A stretch of DNA of 64,000 bases. Source: Shinisaurus crocodilurus (Eukaryota; Chordata; Lepidosauria; Squamata; Shinisauridae). Every line of letters starts with the position of its first letter. The first letter of the stretch is position 1. The notes below the pieces were generated by a model that worked only from the letters and a program-made list of their open reading frames with translations, did no database searches and was not told where the DNA came from. The position numbers and the translations under genes were made by a program. Of the stretch, positions 1 to 9,767 are shown one piece after another. The DNA lies in NCBI GenBank assembly GCA_021292165.1, contig CM037877.1, positions 6,067,980 through 6,131,979 on the forward strand, read 5' to 3'.

Positions 1-258
1 CATGTAGTTTTGCACTTGCATAGGCAGGCAGACCATCACAGGGAAATTGGCTCAGCCCCCTGAGCCACCATTTTGCATCTGGCTCTGCTCCTGGCTGGCT
101 GTTTTGCACCAGGCTTCCATTGGTGGACCTCGGGGTTCTCGTAACAAACAAACAAAAGAGTAGATCCCTCAAGCCGGAAGTCTTCCCACGCCTGAGATAG
201 CCAAACTCCCAAGTATACACACAAATGTGTAATCCCTGTTGCACTTTGTTCCCCACAG
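1..258 (+). other. Intron of the unnamed membrane-protein gene (left edge)
   Basis: No coding exon or clear repeat was recognised here. The segment ends in a pyrimidine tract and the acceptor dinucleotide AG at 257-258, just before the first exon in the window. It is therefore read as the end of an intron whose upstream exons lie outside the window. Confidence 0.5.
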
Positions 259-735
259 CATCAGGAGTGGATGGCTTCCTCATCAAAAATGCCCGTCTGG
301 AAAAGTGCATCCACGCCTCCGCCCACGAAGTTGAGAAGGTTGGCCTGGCTGACTGCAGGCCGCATTCCCTGCAGCACCAGTGGGCCTGGGACGCAACCAG
401 CCGGGCCGTCATCATCAACCAGAAGACCGGTTGGTGCCTGACGGTCTCCACACCGCAGGAATTTGCACTGGCTCGGCTGGAGGCCTGTGGAGACCGAGTA
501 CGCCAGGGCTGGGTGTGCAGCAAGAAGGGCCACCTCACCTTGCAAGGTCTAGGGCTGCACCTCAGTGCCAAGCCGGGAGGGCACAAGGCCTTCCTGTCCC
601 CAGAGAAGAACAAGTTCAGCAGCAGGTGGAAGACGGAGACGGATGAAATTGTCTGTGCTGTACACGTGGCGGCAGCTCCTGGGCCCAGCCACCCCATGGA
701 GGAATCCCTAGGCACCCTGGGGTTGGTCCCCAAAA
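259..735 (+). CDS. Extracellular ricin-type lectin-like exon of an unnamed single-pass membrane protein
   Basis: The exon is 477 bp with phase-1 introns on both sides, typical of extracellular modules. The acceptor AG is at 257-258 and the donor gtaag starts at 736. It encodes about 158 residues that look like a ricin B-type beta-trefoil, as in the cysteine-rich domain of mannose receptors. It has an early DGFLIKNARLEKCIHAS segment, QxW-like motifs (HQWAWD, RQGW) and paired cysteines (KCIHA, ADCRP, GWCLT, EACGD, WVCSKK, EIVC). The reading frame continues past 735 into intron and should not be taken as coding there. Ligand binding is only inferred from the fold. I could not assign a gene name; start codon and signal peptide lie upstream of the window. 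The domain assignment is by eye and would be tested by an HMM or structure search. Confidence 0.7.
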
Positions 736-910
736 GTAAGGCAAGATGGATGTGCCCACAGAAAACCCTTGCTGGGCACTCACCCTTGACCACTGCATGT
801 GGCTGGCTTGTGTTCTTCTCTCTGCACTGCTGGGTGGAGGTACTCATGCTGCTGGGTAACCCCAGCAATGGATCACGCCGCCCTGTATCGAGCCAGACCA
901 CTGTCTACTA

Positions 911-1045
911 CAGTGTTCTCCAACCTTGGGTCCCCTGATGTTTTTGGCCTACAACTCCCAGCATGCCCCAGCCAGCGTAGCTGGCTGGGCCATGCTGGGA
1001 GTTGTAGGCCAAAAACATCAGGGGACCCAAGGTTGGAGAACACTG
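911..1045. mobile_element. Palindromic hAT MITE, copy 1 (8-bp TSD)
   Basis: A 135-bp near-perfect hairpin begins CAGTGTTCTCC and ends GGAGAACACTG. It is flanked by an exact 8-bp target duplication GTCTACTA (903-910 and 1046-1053), the hAT signature. Both arms carry the variant CCTGATG/CATCAGG instead of the family's CCAGATG. There is no coding capacity. Confidence 0.9.
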
Positions 1046-1330
1046 GTCTACTAGGACTGACAGCCGCTCTCCAGGTCTCCAGCCAGAGTGGCATCTTTCC
1101 CAGCCCCGCAACCCGAGATCCTTTTAAGAGGTCCTTGGATGAAGAGCGGTCTCCCCCCCCCACCCCCAGATTCTTTTAACTTTGCGAACTTCAAACCTTT
1201 TCAAAATATAAAACCTAGGCAGATCCGAATAACTGCTTGATTTCATATTTTCAAAATATGGGGGAACAGCCAACACTGTGGGAAGGATCCAGGGGTGTCC
1301 AGCTGTAGCGCTATTGACATTGTGCTAGTG

Positions 1331-1467
1331 CAGGGCTCTCCAACCTTGGGTCCCCAGATGTTGCTGGCCTACAGCTCCCAGGCATGCCCAGCCAGCATGG
1401 CTAATGGCAAGGGATTCTGGGTGCTGTAGTCCAGCAACGTCTGGGGACCCAAGGTTGGAGAGCCCTG
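1331..1467. mobile_element. Palindromic hAT MITE, CAGGGCTCTCC subfamily
   Basis: A 137-bp hairpin with ends CAGGGCTCTCC and GGAGAGCCCTG. The loop is asymmetric and is the reverse complement of the loop in the copy at 2291-2426, so the two lie in opposite orientation. The target duplication is degraded and not confidently visible. Confidence 0.8.
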
Positions 1468-1804
1468 CCGTAGACTTTTCCCAGTAGCCTTTGATGCAGC
1501 CCAGAATCATTTTGCCCCTCCCAGGTTTTGATCCAGCAAGTCTGCCTAGCGGGGGGGGGGGGGGTCCTGCTTTTCCTCTCCCTCTTCCCCTGCATGTTGC
1601 TCACCATCCTTTCTGGAGAAGAGCTCTGGAGAACTCCAAGGCCCACTATTTTGTGACATTTTAGTTGCTTCTAATAAAGGTATTACCCTACTGTGATTTT
1701 TTTGTGATTTTTTTCTCTATCCAATGGACCAACACAACTATCTCTATCTTTCATATACTGAAGAAATGGTCATAACTACCTTTTGATATTCCCCCCTCCA
1801 ACAG

Positions 1805-1945
1805 GCAAAACTGTCGCTTCAGCAGAGATCCACACCCTCTCTGTAGACGCTGCGATCACTTCTCCAAGCACCATTTTGGACAATAAAACTCACCTCGCCA
1901 GCGCTCTTCCAAAGAATGGAGATGTGAGCTCGGAAGGAAATCAAG
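1805..1945 (+). CDS. Stalk exon (Ser/Thr-rich, membrane-proximal) of the unnamed membrane protein
   Basis: A 141-bp exon lies between an acceptor AG (1803-1804, after a C-rich tract) and the donor gtgagc at 1946, with phase 1 on both sides. It joins in frame to the lectin-like exon. It encodes about 47 residues rich in Ser, Thr, Ala and Asn with one N-glycosylation sequon (NKT) and no cysteine, as expected for an extended juxtamembrane stalk. No family motif is seen. Phase agreement with both neighbours is the main support. Confidence 0.65.
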
Positions 1946-2290
1946 GTGAGCACTACAAACAAGACTGTAAGTAAGGCGTAAGAACACAGCGGAGCCCTAC
2001 AGGGTGAGATCACTGAACCAAGTAGTCTAGCCCCCTGGCAGTAGCCTCGCCTGCTGGGGTCAGGCAGATTCCTCCGGGAAGGTGTCCAACAAGGTTTGAA
2101 AGTAGCAGTCTTTCCTTGCTGTTTGCTCCCCATCAAGTGGTATACAGAGTTGGACTGCCCCTAAACCTGGAGGTTCCCTTTAGGTTTCATGGCTCATAAT
2201 GACACACCTAAGTTCTTCTATGTGTTTGTGTATAATCACCCTTTAAAGTCATCTAAGCCAGTGGCCACCATTTAGCTAGACACTTTAAAA

Positions 2291-2426
2291 CAGGGCTCTC
2301 CAACCTTGGGTCCCCAGATGTTGCTGGACTACAGCTCCCAGAATCCCTTGCCATTAGCCATGCTGGCTGGGTATGCTGGGAGCTGTAGGCCAGCAACATC
2401 TGGGGACCCAAGGTTGGAGAGCCCTG
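2291..2426. mobile_element. Palindromic hAT MITE, CAGGGCTCTCC subfamily (8-bp TSD)
   Basis: A 136-bp hairpin flanked by exact CTTTAAAA duplications (2283-2290 and 2427-2434). The outer arms pair perfectly and the central loop is asymmetric. Confidence 0.9.
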
Positions 2427-2560
2427 CTTTAAAAGGTGCACATGTGCCTTCCTTAAAAAAAGAAAGGGGGGGGGTGGAAGAAAGAAAAAGCATTCCAGTT
2501 CCACAATTCATCAAAAGTAAAAGCAATGTTTCTTTCTCAGCCTCCTCTGTCTGCCTCTCT

Positions 2561-2597
2561 ACCTCCCCGCCCCGCCCCGCCCCGCCCCGCCCCGCCC
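2561..2597. repeat. (CCCCG)n pentanucleotide microsatellite
   Basis: About seven tandem CCCCG units. The complementary strand has runs of four G separated by single C, a pattern able to form a G-quadruplex. Confidence 0.9.
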
Positions 2598-2871
2598 TGA
2601 GTGCTGCATCCTGGGAAGCTGCACTGTTGTCTTCCCCTGCGTACCTCATGTTTGGCTCACATGGGCTCCCCATCCCTGACCTAGGGCCAGTGTCCCGTGT
2701 GTGAGGTTTGATAGGAAGCAAAGTTGACCCTATCCAGAGCCTATGATCCGCACAGCTACGTGGTACGGCCCTCACTCGACTGGACTGTGCCTCTTCAGAT
2801 TGCAGGTGGAGGTGGCGGTGGTGGTGGTGACGGAACGTTGGAATGCTCACACATATAAAAACATCCTGCCG

Positions 2872-3020
2872 TGAGAACCTTTCTCCCTGACACGCTAAGC
2901 CAGGGCTCTCCAAACTTGGGTCCCCAGATGTTGCTAGCCTACAGCTCCCAGCATACCCAGCCAGCATGGCCCCAAGGTTGGAGAGCCCTGGCTTAGCATG
3001 TCAGGGAGAAAGGTTCTCTC
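2872..3020. mobile_element. Internally deleted palindromic MITE inside a longer inverted repeat
   Basis: The MITE core is 2901-2990 (CAGGGCTCTCC to GGAGAGCCCTG), missing much of one arm. The DNA on both sides is itself an inverted repeat: GAGAACCTTTCTCCCTGAC on the left is mirrored by GTCAGGGAGAAAGGTTCTC on the right, with one mismatch between the two arms up to the MITE ends. An ordinary direct target duplication is absent. Confidence 0.8.
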
Positions 3021-3205
3021 GCAGTCTTTGCTCTGGCATGCTAAGTCTCCCCCACCGTGCCAGGAGTGTCTGCATCCAAAGACGTGATTCCCCCGCTTGC
3101 AAGGCTATATGGTACAATCCAGCCAGAGGCGCATCATGTGATTCCACTGCATGTTCTATGGGTAGAAGAGTAGGAAGTTTTATAACAACAACAGCAACAG
3201 CAACA

Positions 3206-3284
3206 ATGGCTGGTTGGGGGATGATGGGAGTTGTAGTCCAACACATCTGGAGGGCACCCGTTTGGAGAAGGCTGGTGTAGCTCC
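3206..3284. repeat. Half of a second palindromic MITE family (lower-case consensus AACTCCCA...CATCTGGAGGGCACC)
   Basis: The segment reads GATGGGAGTTGTAGTCCAAC followed by ACACATCTGGAGGGCACC, the right half of a hairpin family seen complete at 21068, 23166, 37409, 56712 and 63259. The left half is missing. Confidence 0.6.
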
Positions 3285-4131
3285 CCTGGAAGGTCGGAGC
3301 CATGTGCTACGAGGGTCTCCCTCTCGCCACTTCCTTATGGCTGGACCCCAGGCTACTCCAGGAACATTTGAAGGATCGTATCCCATGGTCCCTGGTCACG
3401 GCAGCGTCTCCTTCCTAATCTGGGCCGCTGACGCTCGAGTGGGAATTACCCAAATGAAGTCCCTTCCAGCATCTGGTGCCACATTGCAAGGGATCGTGGA
3501 ATGGCAAAACAGTCAGCTTCATTCTCCCTATCTTTTTTCTCCCTGCCAGAAAGGCACACTCATCATAAAAAAGCATCAGAGGAAGGCTGCGGGTTCCCGA
3601 CATCCAGGTATGAATGATGGAAACCCAAAGGGACGTTGAATAAAAATTCAATTAAAAACAACAACGTCTGGAATTCACAAAAGCAAAACATGATGGTGGC
3701 GGCCATTGGCTTAGATTGCTTTAAAGAAGGATTAAACAAATTTAAAACAAGGAGCTTAATGGAACCTCCCATTTCAGAAGCAGTATACCTTGGAGCACCA
3801 GATGTACCCAGCCCTGTGTTCTGTTTCCAACCATGGCCAGGCAGATGCCTCTGGGCACCCACAAGCATGGCACAAAGAAAATGGCCATTTCCTTCTCTTT
3901 GTCCCCAGTATCTGGTAAGGAGGGGTTCTATACCTGGAGACAGACCCCTCCTCCTTCTCCTTGTCCATGAATTCGTCTAATCCTTTTAAAAGCCATCTAA
4001 ACCAGCAGCCGTCGCATCTTGTGATGGCGAATTCGACAAGCTAAGCATGCATTGCATGGATAAGTCCTTTTTGTCTGTCGTGAACCCGCTCTGTCAATCA
4101 CATGGAAGTGCCTTGCACCAGAGCAGACTAT

Positions 4132-4943
4132 GACTGGGTTCAGACAACACGATAACACACACTCAAGGGTTGAGCATGGTTTGAGGCTGGGTTGTAGCTG
4201 AAACATGGGTTATTGTGTTGTCTGAAGACTCTGAACCCAAGCCATGGCTAGTTAACCACGAACACCCCATGAAGAATCATAGAATCATAGAAAAGTAGAG
4301 TTGGAAGGGGCCTACAAGGCCATCGAGTCCAACCCCCTGCTCAATGCAGGAATCTAGGTCAAAGCATCTCTGACAGATGTCTGTCCAGCTGCACCTTGAA
4401 TGCCTCCAGAGTGGGAGAGCCCACAACCTCCCTAGGTAGTTGATTCCATTGTCTTATTGCTCTGACAGTCAGGAATTTTTTCCTGATGTTTAGGTGGAAT
4501 CTAGGTTCCTGTAACTTGAGCCCATTATTCCGTGTCCTGCAAACTGGGATGAACGAGAAGAGATCATTGCCCTCCTCTGTGTGACATCCCTTCAAATACT
4601 GGAAGAGTGTGATCATATCTCCCCTCAGTCTCCTCCTCTGAAGGCTAAACATGCCCAGTTCTTTCAGTCTCTCCTCATAGGGCCTTGTTTCCAGTCCCTT
4701 TATCATCCTTGTTGCCCTCCTCTGAACCCTCTCCAGTTTGTCTATGTCCTTCTTAAAGTGAGGTGCCCAGAACTGGACGCAGTACTCATGGTTTGTTGTT
4801 GAACTGTGGCTTGTTCACCATGGTTTGTTATCTTGGCTGGGTTGAGACAACATGATAACCCACGTTTCAACAACAACCCGCGGTTCAATGACAGCCCACA
4901 CTCAACCCTTGAGTGTGGGTTATCGTGTTGCCTGAGTCCAGCC
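4132..4943. mobile_element. Palindromic MITE (GGGTTCAGACAACACGATAA ends) split by a CR1 insertion
   Basis: The left part, 4132-4270, starts CTGGGTTCAGACAACACG. The right part, 4787-4943, ends in the complementary series GTGTTGCCTGAGTCCAG. Both halves contain TTGAGTGTGGGTTATCGTG-like sequence in opposite orientation. The CR1 3' end at 4273-4785 interrupts it. A diverged relative flanks the 5S-SINE at 25783. Confidence 0.75.
4273..4785 (-). mobile_element. CR1 LINE 3' end (5'-truncated)
   Basis: On the minus strand the segment encodes the last about 115 residues of a CR1 reverse-transcriptase ORF (motifs [53 protein letters not shown]). It is followed by the CR1 3' tail with the 8-bp microsatellite TCTATGAT. 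The frame is open to the stop, so this copy is not very old. The 5' end is truncated in the usual LINE way. Confidence 0.9.
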
Positions 4944-5612
4944 TATCTGCCCAGGTAGCCTGGTGCTGTCCAGTCTGACTGGTAGCAGCTCCGCAGGGGC
5001 TCGTGCAGAAGTGGTCTTTCTGAGCTCTGCAACCAGAGATCCTTCCAAGAGCACCTCAGGCAGAGAAGTCTTCCCCCAGCCCCAGAGCCTTTTAATTTGA
5101 GATCCTCTGAATTGAACCACAGATCTGAACAATGGCTAGATTTGATATTTTTGAAATATGGGGGAGCAACCATCATGTGGGAAGGATCCAACAGTGTCCA
5201 GCCGCTCGGGATATTGATGTTGTGCTAGTGGAAACCAATGCTTGTGCAACATCAATGGTGGGGAAGTGTCCTTCCCAACCCCTGCTAGCCACCTGAATCT
5301 TCTAACTGGAGGTGCCGGGGATCGAACTGGGGACCACCTGCATACTACAGTCCCTCCTCTTTGATCAATCAATCAAACATGCATTGTTATAAGACATAGG
5401 AGAAAAAAGTCCTGCTGGATCTTGGGATCAGCCGGTGGCATAACAGATGACGCCAACGGCCCTCCGGGCACTGGCTGGGGAAGGACTCTGGCCTGCCCAA
5501 CAGTTTTAACAGAGTAAAACTGCTAGAGATAACTGTATAGGAAGGAGATGGTGGAGGCTAGTGGGAAGCAAGTGATGAAATCTATGAAATGTTCGATGCA
5601 ACTCCGTTGCAG

Positions 5613-5703
5613 GTACCAACTGGAAAACGGTCATGCTTGTCCTGTGCCCTCTGGCCTTTATACTGGGAGTGATCATCCTCATGCTCAACATCCATTACAA
5701 CAA
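5613..5703 (+). CDS. Transmembrane exon of the unnamed membrane protein
   Basis: A 91-bp exon with acceptor AG at 5611-5612 and donor gtaagc starting at 5704. It enters in phase 1, matching the stalk exon, and leaves in phase 2. It encodes TNWKTV, then a hydrophobic stretch of about 20 residues (MLVLCPLAFILGVIILMLNI), then HYN. Followed by the lysine run of the terminal exon, this gives a type I single-pass segment with a basic stop-transfer. Only the exon at 13975 continues the frame correctly. Confidence 0.75.
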
Positions 5704-5859
5704 GTAAGCCATGGGGTGGGGGGCAGTCTTGGGAGGTCTCTTCTCTTACCAGCATCTCTGTTTTACCCCATAGCCTTTTACATCCCATCCATCACCCAAG
5801 ATTAATAGCGTGTCAGTCAGCCTCTACGTTATCACAAAGCTTTCTCCCCTGTGATGCAG

Positions 5860-6000
5860 GAAGACCCCACTTCAAATCTCACGTCTGCTAAGCGCAGAAT
5901 CGCTGGCCTTGGGCCAGCCACACTCTCCCAGCCTCAGTCCACAACATGGAGGGTAATGATACTGCACCGCCTTACAGGGCTGTGGTAAAGATTACAAGAG
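5860..6000. repeat. Old MIR/tRNA-SINE-like fragment
   Basis: It contains a CTTGGGCCAGCCACACTCTC / CAGCCTCAG / GGTAATGATACTGCACCGCC series, resembling the core of MIR-type SINEs. It is strongly diverged and the ends are not defined. Confidence 0.35.
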
Positions 6001-6042
6001 GATTGTTGCACGTTAAGTGCTTGCCTTGAGCACCGTTTAACT

Positions 6043-6101
6043 CAGTGTTCTCCAACCTTGGGTCCCCAGATGTTTTTGGCCTACAAGGTTGGAGAACACT
6101 G
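6043..6101. mobile_element. Deleted palindromic hAT MITE (59 bp)
   Basis: It starts CAGTGTTCTCCAACC, reaches TTTTTGGCCTACAA, then jumps straight to GGTTGGAGAACACTG, so most of the hairpin is missing. It is flanked by GTTTAACT (6035-6042) and GTTTAATT (6102-6109), an 8-bp duplication with one or two changes. Confidence 0.85.
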
Positions 6102-6362
6102 GTTTAATTGCTACATCAGTGTCCATGCTGGCTGGGAATGATAGGAGTTGTAGTCCAACGCATTTGGAGGACACCAAGCTGGGGAAGGGTATGCTATATA
6201 CATGCTAAACATTATTGTGCAATTAACCCTAATGACCAAAACCATCAGGTTGCCAAGTGCTCTTAGGGTGCAATCCTATGCATGTTTAGACAGAAAAAAG
6301 TCCTATAGCCTAAATTTCCTTTGGATTATTCCCCCCCCTTCAGAGCAAAGTAATGTCTAGCT

Positions 6363-7897
6363 CAGGGGTCTTCAAACTACGGCCCGCGGGCCGGATCCGG
6401 GCCGGCGTGCCCTTCCATCCGGCCCAGCGGCTGCCCACCGGTGTCCGCACGGGCTCTCCGCCGCCCACACGGGCTCACAAATTAATCTTCGCTCTCCGTT
6501 GAGAGCCGGCCGCGCTGCCCGCGCTGGTCCCGTCGTGTCACTTCCGGCGCGACGGGACCCTGCTCCGTCGCGCCGGACCCCCGCGCTCTTTTCAAAACAG
6601 AGCGCGGGCGGAGTTCCAGCATGCCGGAGCAGTGGCTCCAGCGGTGCGCAGGACCAGGGAGGCAGTGCGCAGGACCAGGTAGGAGCCGGGGGGGGTAGGA
6701 GTAAAAGGGGGGAGCCGCCGCCAGTGGCGGCGTTCGGTGCTCCAGGCGGGCGGCTCGTGTCGCACTTCCCGGCGCTCAGCTGCGCCTCCTCCAGCGGAGA
6801 CGCTGGCCGTGACGCTGCCGCCCGCCCTGCAGGGCTCCGGGTGGGCGGGCGGCTCGTGTCCCACTTCCCGGCGCTCAGCTGCGCCTCCTCCAGCGGAGAC
6901 GCTGGCCGTGACGCTGCCGCCCGCCCTGCAGGGTTCCGGGCCGGTGGGCAGCTCGTGCCCCGCCGCCGGGTCAACCGTGCCTCCATCGGAGGAGACACTG
7001 GCCCAAGCGCTGCCGCCCGCCCTGCAGGGCTCCGGGCGAGCGGATGGCTCCCGCCCCACTTCCCAGCGCTCAGACATGTCTACTCAAAAGTAACCCCTAC
7101 TGAGTTCAATTGGGATTACTCCCAGGAAACAGGATTGCAGCATTAGAATATTTTTACCCCACTTTCCTTTCAAACTGAAGTTCAAGTTCAATTTTTTTAA
7201 AACCAAGATCTAAAAATAAGAATAAAAACAGAGAAGATTGGCCCCCTCTCTGAACTCTTTCAGGCAGGTGGTCAAGACATTTTTATTCTGCCAAGCTTTT
7301 GGTGTGTTTTAAACTTGACTGCTTGGCTTTGTTTTATTTGTGTTAAATGCTCTCAATTTTTTAAAAAAATATAACAATATTTTAAATAGTAGTACATTAC
7401 CTTTAGGGACCCTCTTGTGGGCCAAAAGGCAGTATAGTAATGTTTTTATAAAAAAAATAATTGAATTAAAATCACACAATATAAATATTGTATTGTTTTT
7501 TCCTGTTTTTTTTTTTGCACTACAAATAAATATGTTCAGTATGCAAATCAAGCCTTTCTATGCCTTTTTAATGTATTTCAATTTTAGACAGCAAATTAAT
7601 TTATTATTTATTTATTTATTTATTATATTTATACCCCGCCTTTTTTCCTGCAAGGAACCCAAGGCGGCTTACATAATCCTCCTCCTCCTCTCCATTTTAT
7701 CCTCACAACAACTCTGTTGTTATTATTAATTTATTATTAATTTATAATAACCTTCCATTTTATCAAGTAAAAAAAAAAGGAGTCCTTTTTTTTTTACTTG
7801 ATCCATTCTTCATATTTTTTTCAAACTATAGTCCGGCCCCCCAACAGTCTGAGGGACAATGAACTTGCCCCCTGTTTAAAAAGTTTGAGGACCCCTG
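6363..7897. mobile_element. Non-autonomous hAT transposon, 1.5 kb, with proven empty site
   Basis: Terminal inverted repeats are CAGGGGTCTTCAAACT and AGTTTGAGGACCCCTG. The exact 8-bp target duplication GTCTAGCT is at 6355-6362 and 7898-7905. The duplicated block keeps the empty site, with a single GTCTAGCT at 13259-13266. The interior is GC-rich on the left (6400-7080) and AT-rich on the right. It contains a 99-bp tandem repeat and, near 7600-7712, the 3' half of a Sauria-like SINE in reverse. No transposase frame was recognised, so it would depend on an autonomous relative. Confidence 0.93.
6737..7072. repeat. 99-bp GC-rich tandem repeat (about 3.5 units)
   Basis: The unit recurs with anchors GGCTCGTG near 6752 and 6851 and a diverged form near 6951. 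It contains TCCAGCGGAGACGCTGGCCG and CGCTGCCGCCCGCCCTGCAG. Because 99 is divisible by 3, long open frames run through it on both strands. These frames are a by-product of repeat length and GC content, not evidence of a gene. Confidence 0.85.
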
Positions 7898-8463
7898 GTC
7901 TAGCTGAAACTTTGGCTGCAATCCAATACACACTGAACAGGATAGTAAGTACCTGAACTCAATAAGACTTACTTCTGAGTAGACACGTATAGGATTGCAC
8001 TGTGAGTAAGTAAGTCTCAAATTGTTTCCCCTCTAATTTTATGTTCTCACTTACAAATTTGCATAGTAATATCCTGCAGAGTGGGGCTGCTAATTAATCA
8101 GTCAATTAGATATGCATAAATCTGAGGGGGGGGGGAACAATGGTTCTAAAGAAGAAAGCATATTTTCTTTGTTTTAGAGAAGTTACAGCAAGTATCATTT
8201 TAATTTAAAATATTTATATTCTGAACTTCATCCAAATAGATTCTAGGGCAGTTTACAACAATTAAAAATGAACAACAGGCACTCTCTCCCACACAGGAGG
8301 AAATGCTATTTTTAATGTGCCACTTGCCATCAGCTGTTTTTAAATCAAGTACTTGTATTTTTTAAAAAAATAATTAAATCTGCTGCCCTTAAGGGCACAA
8401 TCCTATGCGTGTTTAGGCAGGAAAAAGTCCTACCACTCCCAGCATTCCCCAGCCAGCATAGTG

Positions 8464-8632
8464 GCCTGTGGCTTATGCTGGCTCAGCTTGTCTGAGCGTG
8501 GAAAGCTAAGCAGGGTCAGGCCTGGTTATTACTTGGATGGGAGACCCCTCCTCTAGTTTCCTGCATTGAGCAGGGGGTTGGACTCGATGGCCTTGTAGGC
8601 TCCTTCTAACTCTATGATCTATGAATGAATCA
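8464..8632 (+). mobile_element. 5S-rRNA-derived SINE with CR1 tail
   Basis: The 5' part is 5S rRNA-like: AAGCTAAGCAGGGTC (box A), TGGTTA (intermediate element) and ACTTGGATGGGAGACC (box C), the complete internal RNA polymerase III promoter. It passes directly into a CR1 LINE 3' tail (TGCATTGAGCAGGGGGTTGG ... CTATGATCTATG). This is the classic layout of a SINE using a CR1 partner. Confidence 0.85.
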
Positions 8633-8790
8633 TAGAATCACAGGATAGTAGAGTCGGAAGGGGCCTAGATAGAAGGCCATGGAGTCCAACCCCCTGCTCA
8701 ACGCAGGAGAACAGATGTGGGCAGCCCAGGCAGTCCCCCATCCAAGCACGGACCCGGCTCATACCTGCTTAGCTTCAGCATGCGGCCTGC
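8633..8790 (-). mobile_element. 5S-rRNA-derived SINE, reverse, longer 5S portion
   Basis: Read on the minus strand, 5S-like sequence (AAGC..AGCAGG, GTGCTTGGATGGGGGACTGC, CTGGGC) joins a CR1 tail ending TCTATGATTC. It keeps more of the 5S 3' portion (CCTGGG) than the + copy beside it, so it represents a second subfamily. The same element survives, truncated, in the other duplication copy at 13604-13745. Confidence 0.75.
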
Positions 8791-9024
8791 TGCGTTATGT
8801 GCTCTCGAGACTTTTTCCTGCCTAAGCGTGCATAGGATTGATTGTGCCCCTAATTGATTAAAACTTTGTGCCCTCTTTAAATCGGCTCCTCTGAACTTTT
8901 AAGATTCCCTTTACAAACGTTCACACTGTCAGCTCCGTCTCGCAGGTATGCTGCCACTGGGAATTTCCATTCTGGATGCCTACGAATGCCAACATGAATA
9001 CTTCTGTGTTACTTCCGACCATAG

Positions 9025-9234
9025 GAAGAGAAGAAGATACTGTCTGCTCTGAAGAGCCGCCAGGTGAGCTACGAGAAGCAGCTGCCCTCACCTGGGACAA
9101 CCAGCGGCAGCCCCGAGACACAGGCCATCCCAGCATCCCCCTCTCCTTCGCTGAAGCATGGCGAGATCTTAATTGAATGGAAGCACGGAACCGGCACCCC
9201 ACTCTTCAGCAACATGAACGATCAGATATGCTGA
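9025..9234 (+). pseudogene. Upstream duplicate of the terminal exon, frameshifted
   Basis: This is a near-identical copy of the terminal exon at 13975-14185, including the acceptor region and the final PLFSNMNDQIC-stop. It has two extra bases (AG) close to the 5' end. Joined to the phase-2 donor of the transmembrane exon, the sequence reads a few basic residues and meets TGA after nine codons. Read from its own internal frame the whole tail is open. It is therefore either a decayed exon copy or an alternative exon giving a very short basic tail. The coding-level differences from the intact copy cluster in the middle of the exon. Confidence 0.75.
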
Positions 9235-9332
9235 ATCTGTTGTTTTCAAAGCCTTGCTTCTCGGCAAGGCCCTTTTTTACTGCACTCTGAGCATACAGCA
9301 CTTCCGCACTCCTCGTCGTCTTCATTTTAGAC

Positions 9333-9767
9333 CAGTGGTTCCTAACCTTTTTGGTGTCACACCTCCCTTCTGAAAAATCTTATGACCCATGCCTCGCATG
9401 TGTTAATGGCCCAAAATTTAGGCTTAGGCAGGACGAGTTTGCATTTTTTAGTTTATGCTCTGTCTCTGGACTAAAAAAAAAAAGCATATTCAGTTAAATG
9501 AATGGCGTAGCTCCCAAGATTATTGGACTGTACATTGCTCAGAGTGGCCAGATGTCTGGCCAGATGGGCAATTCATAAATATAATAAATAAATAAATAGA
9601 TAAATAAATAAGATTAGTAGAAAGAAATAAGGTTGGGCCAACCACCAAGCTGCGCTGCTATGTACTTGTAAAATAAACAATTTATAGTTGAGGGGCTACT
9701 CACACCTCCCCTGGAGTCAGTCCAAACCTCCCCTGGGGAGGCGTACCCCACAGGTTAAGAACCCCTG
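9333..9767. mobile_element. Non-autonomous hAT element, 435 bp, with empty site
   Basis: Ends are CAGTGGTTCCTAACC and GGTTAAGAACCCCTG. The target duplication TTTTAGAC is at 9325-9332 and 9768-9775. Copy 2 has the uninterrupted site at 14286-14293 with one T fewer. A diverged L2-like tail (GGCCAGATGGGCAATTCATAAAT) lies inside it near 9540-9610. Confidence 0.9.

Larger units (their letters stand above)
8388..8850. mobile_element. Palindromic MITE (CAATCCTATGCATGTTTAGGC family) split by 5S-SINEs
   Basis: The left arm, 8395-8460, starts GGGCACAATCCTATGCGTG and runs to CCCCAGCCAGCATA. The right arm, 8800-8850, ends GCATAGGATTGATTGTGCCC. Other copies are at 22512-22615 (complete) and 18810-18868 (half), with a half-copy at 6270-6310. 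Confidence 0.7.

Noticed and set aside
736..938. Continuation of the lectin-like reading frame past 735
   Set aside because: A good donor (gtaag) at 736 and phase-matched next exon at 1805 show this part is intron, even though no stop occurs until 936.
6499..7146. Long GC-rich open frames of 118-215 codons on both strands
   Set aside because: They fall inside a hAT element with proven ends and empty site, follow a 99-bp repeat, and show no domain; they are compositional artefacts.
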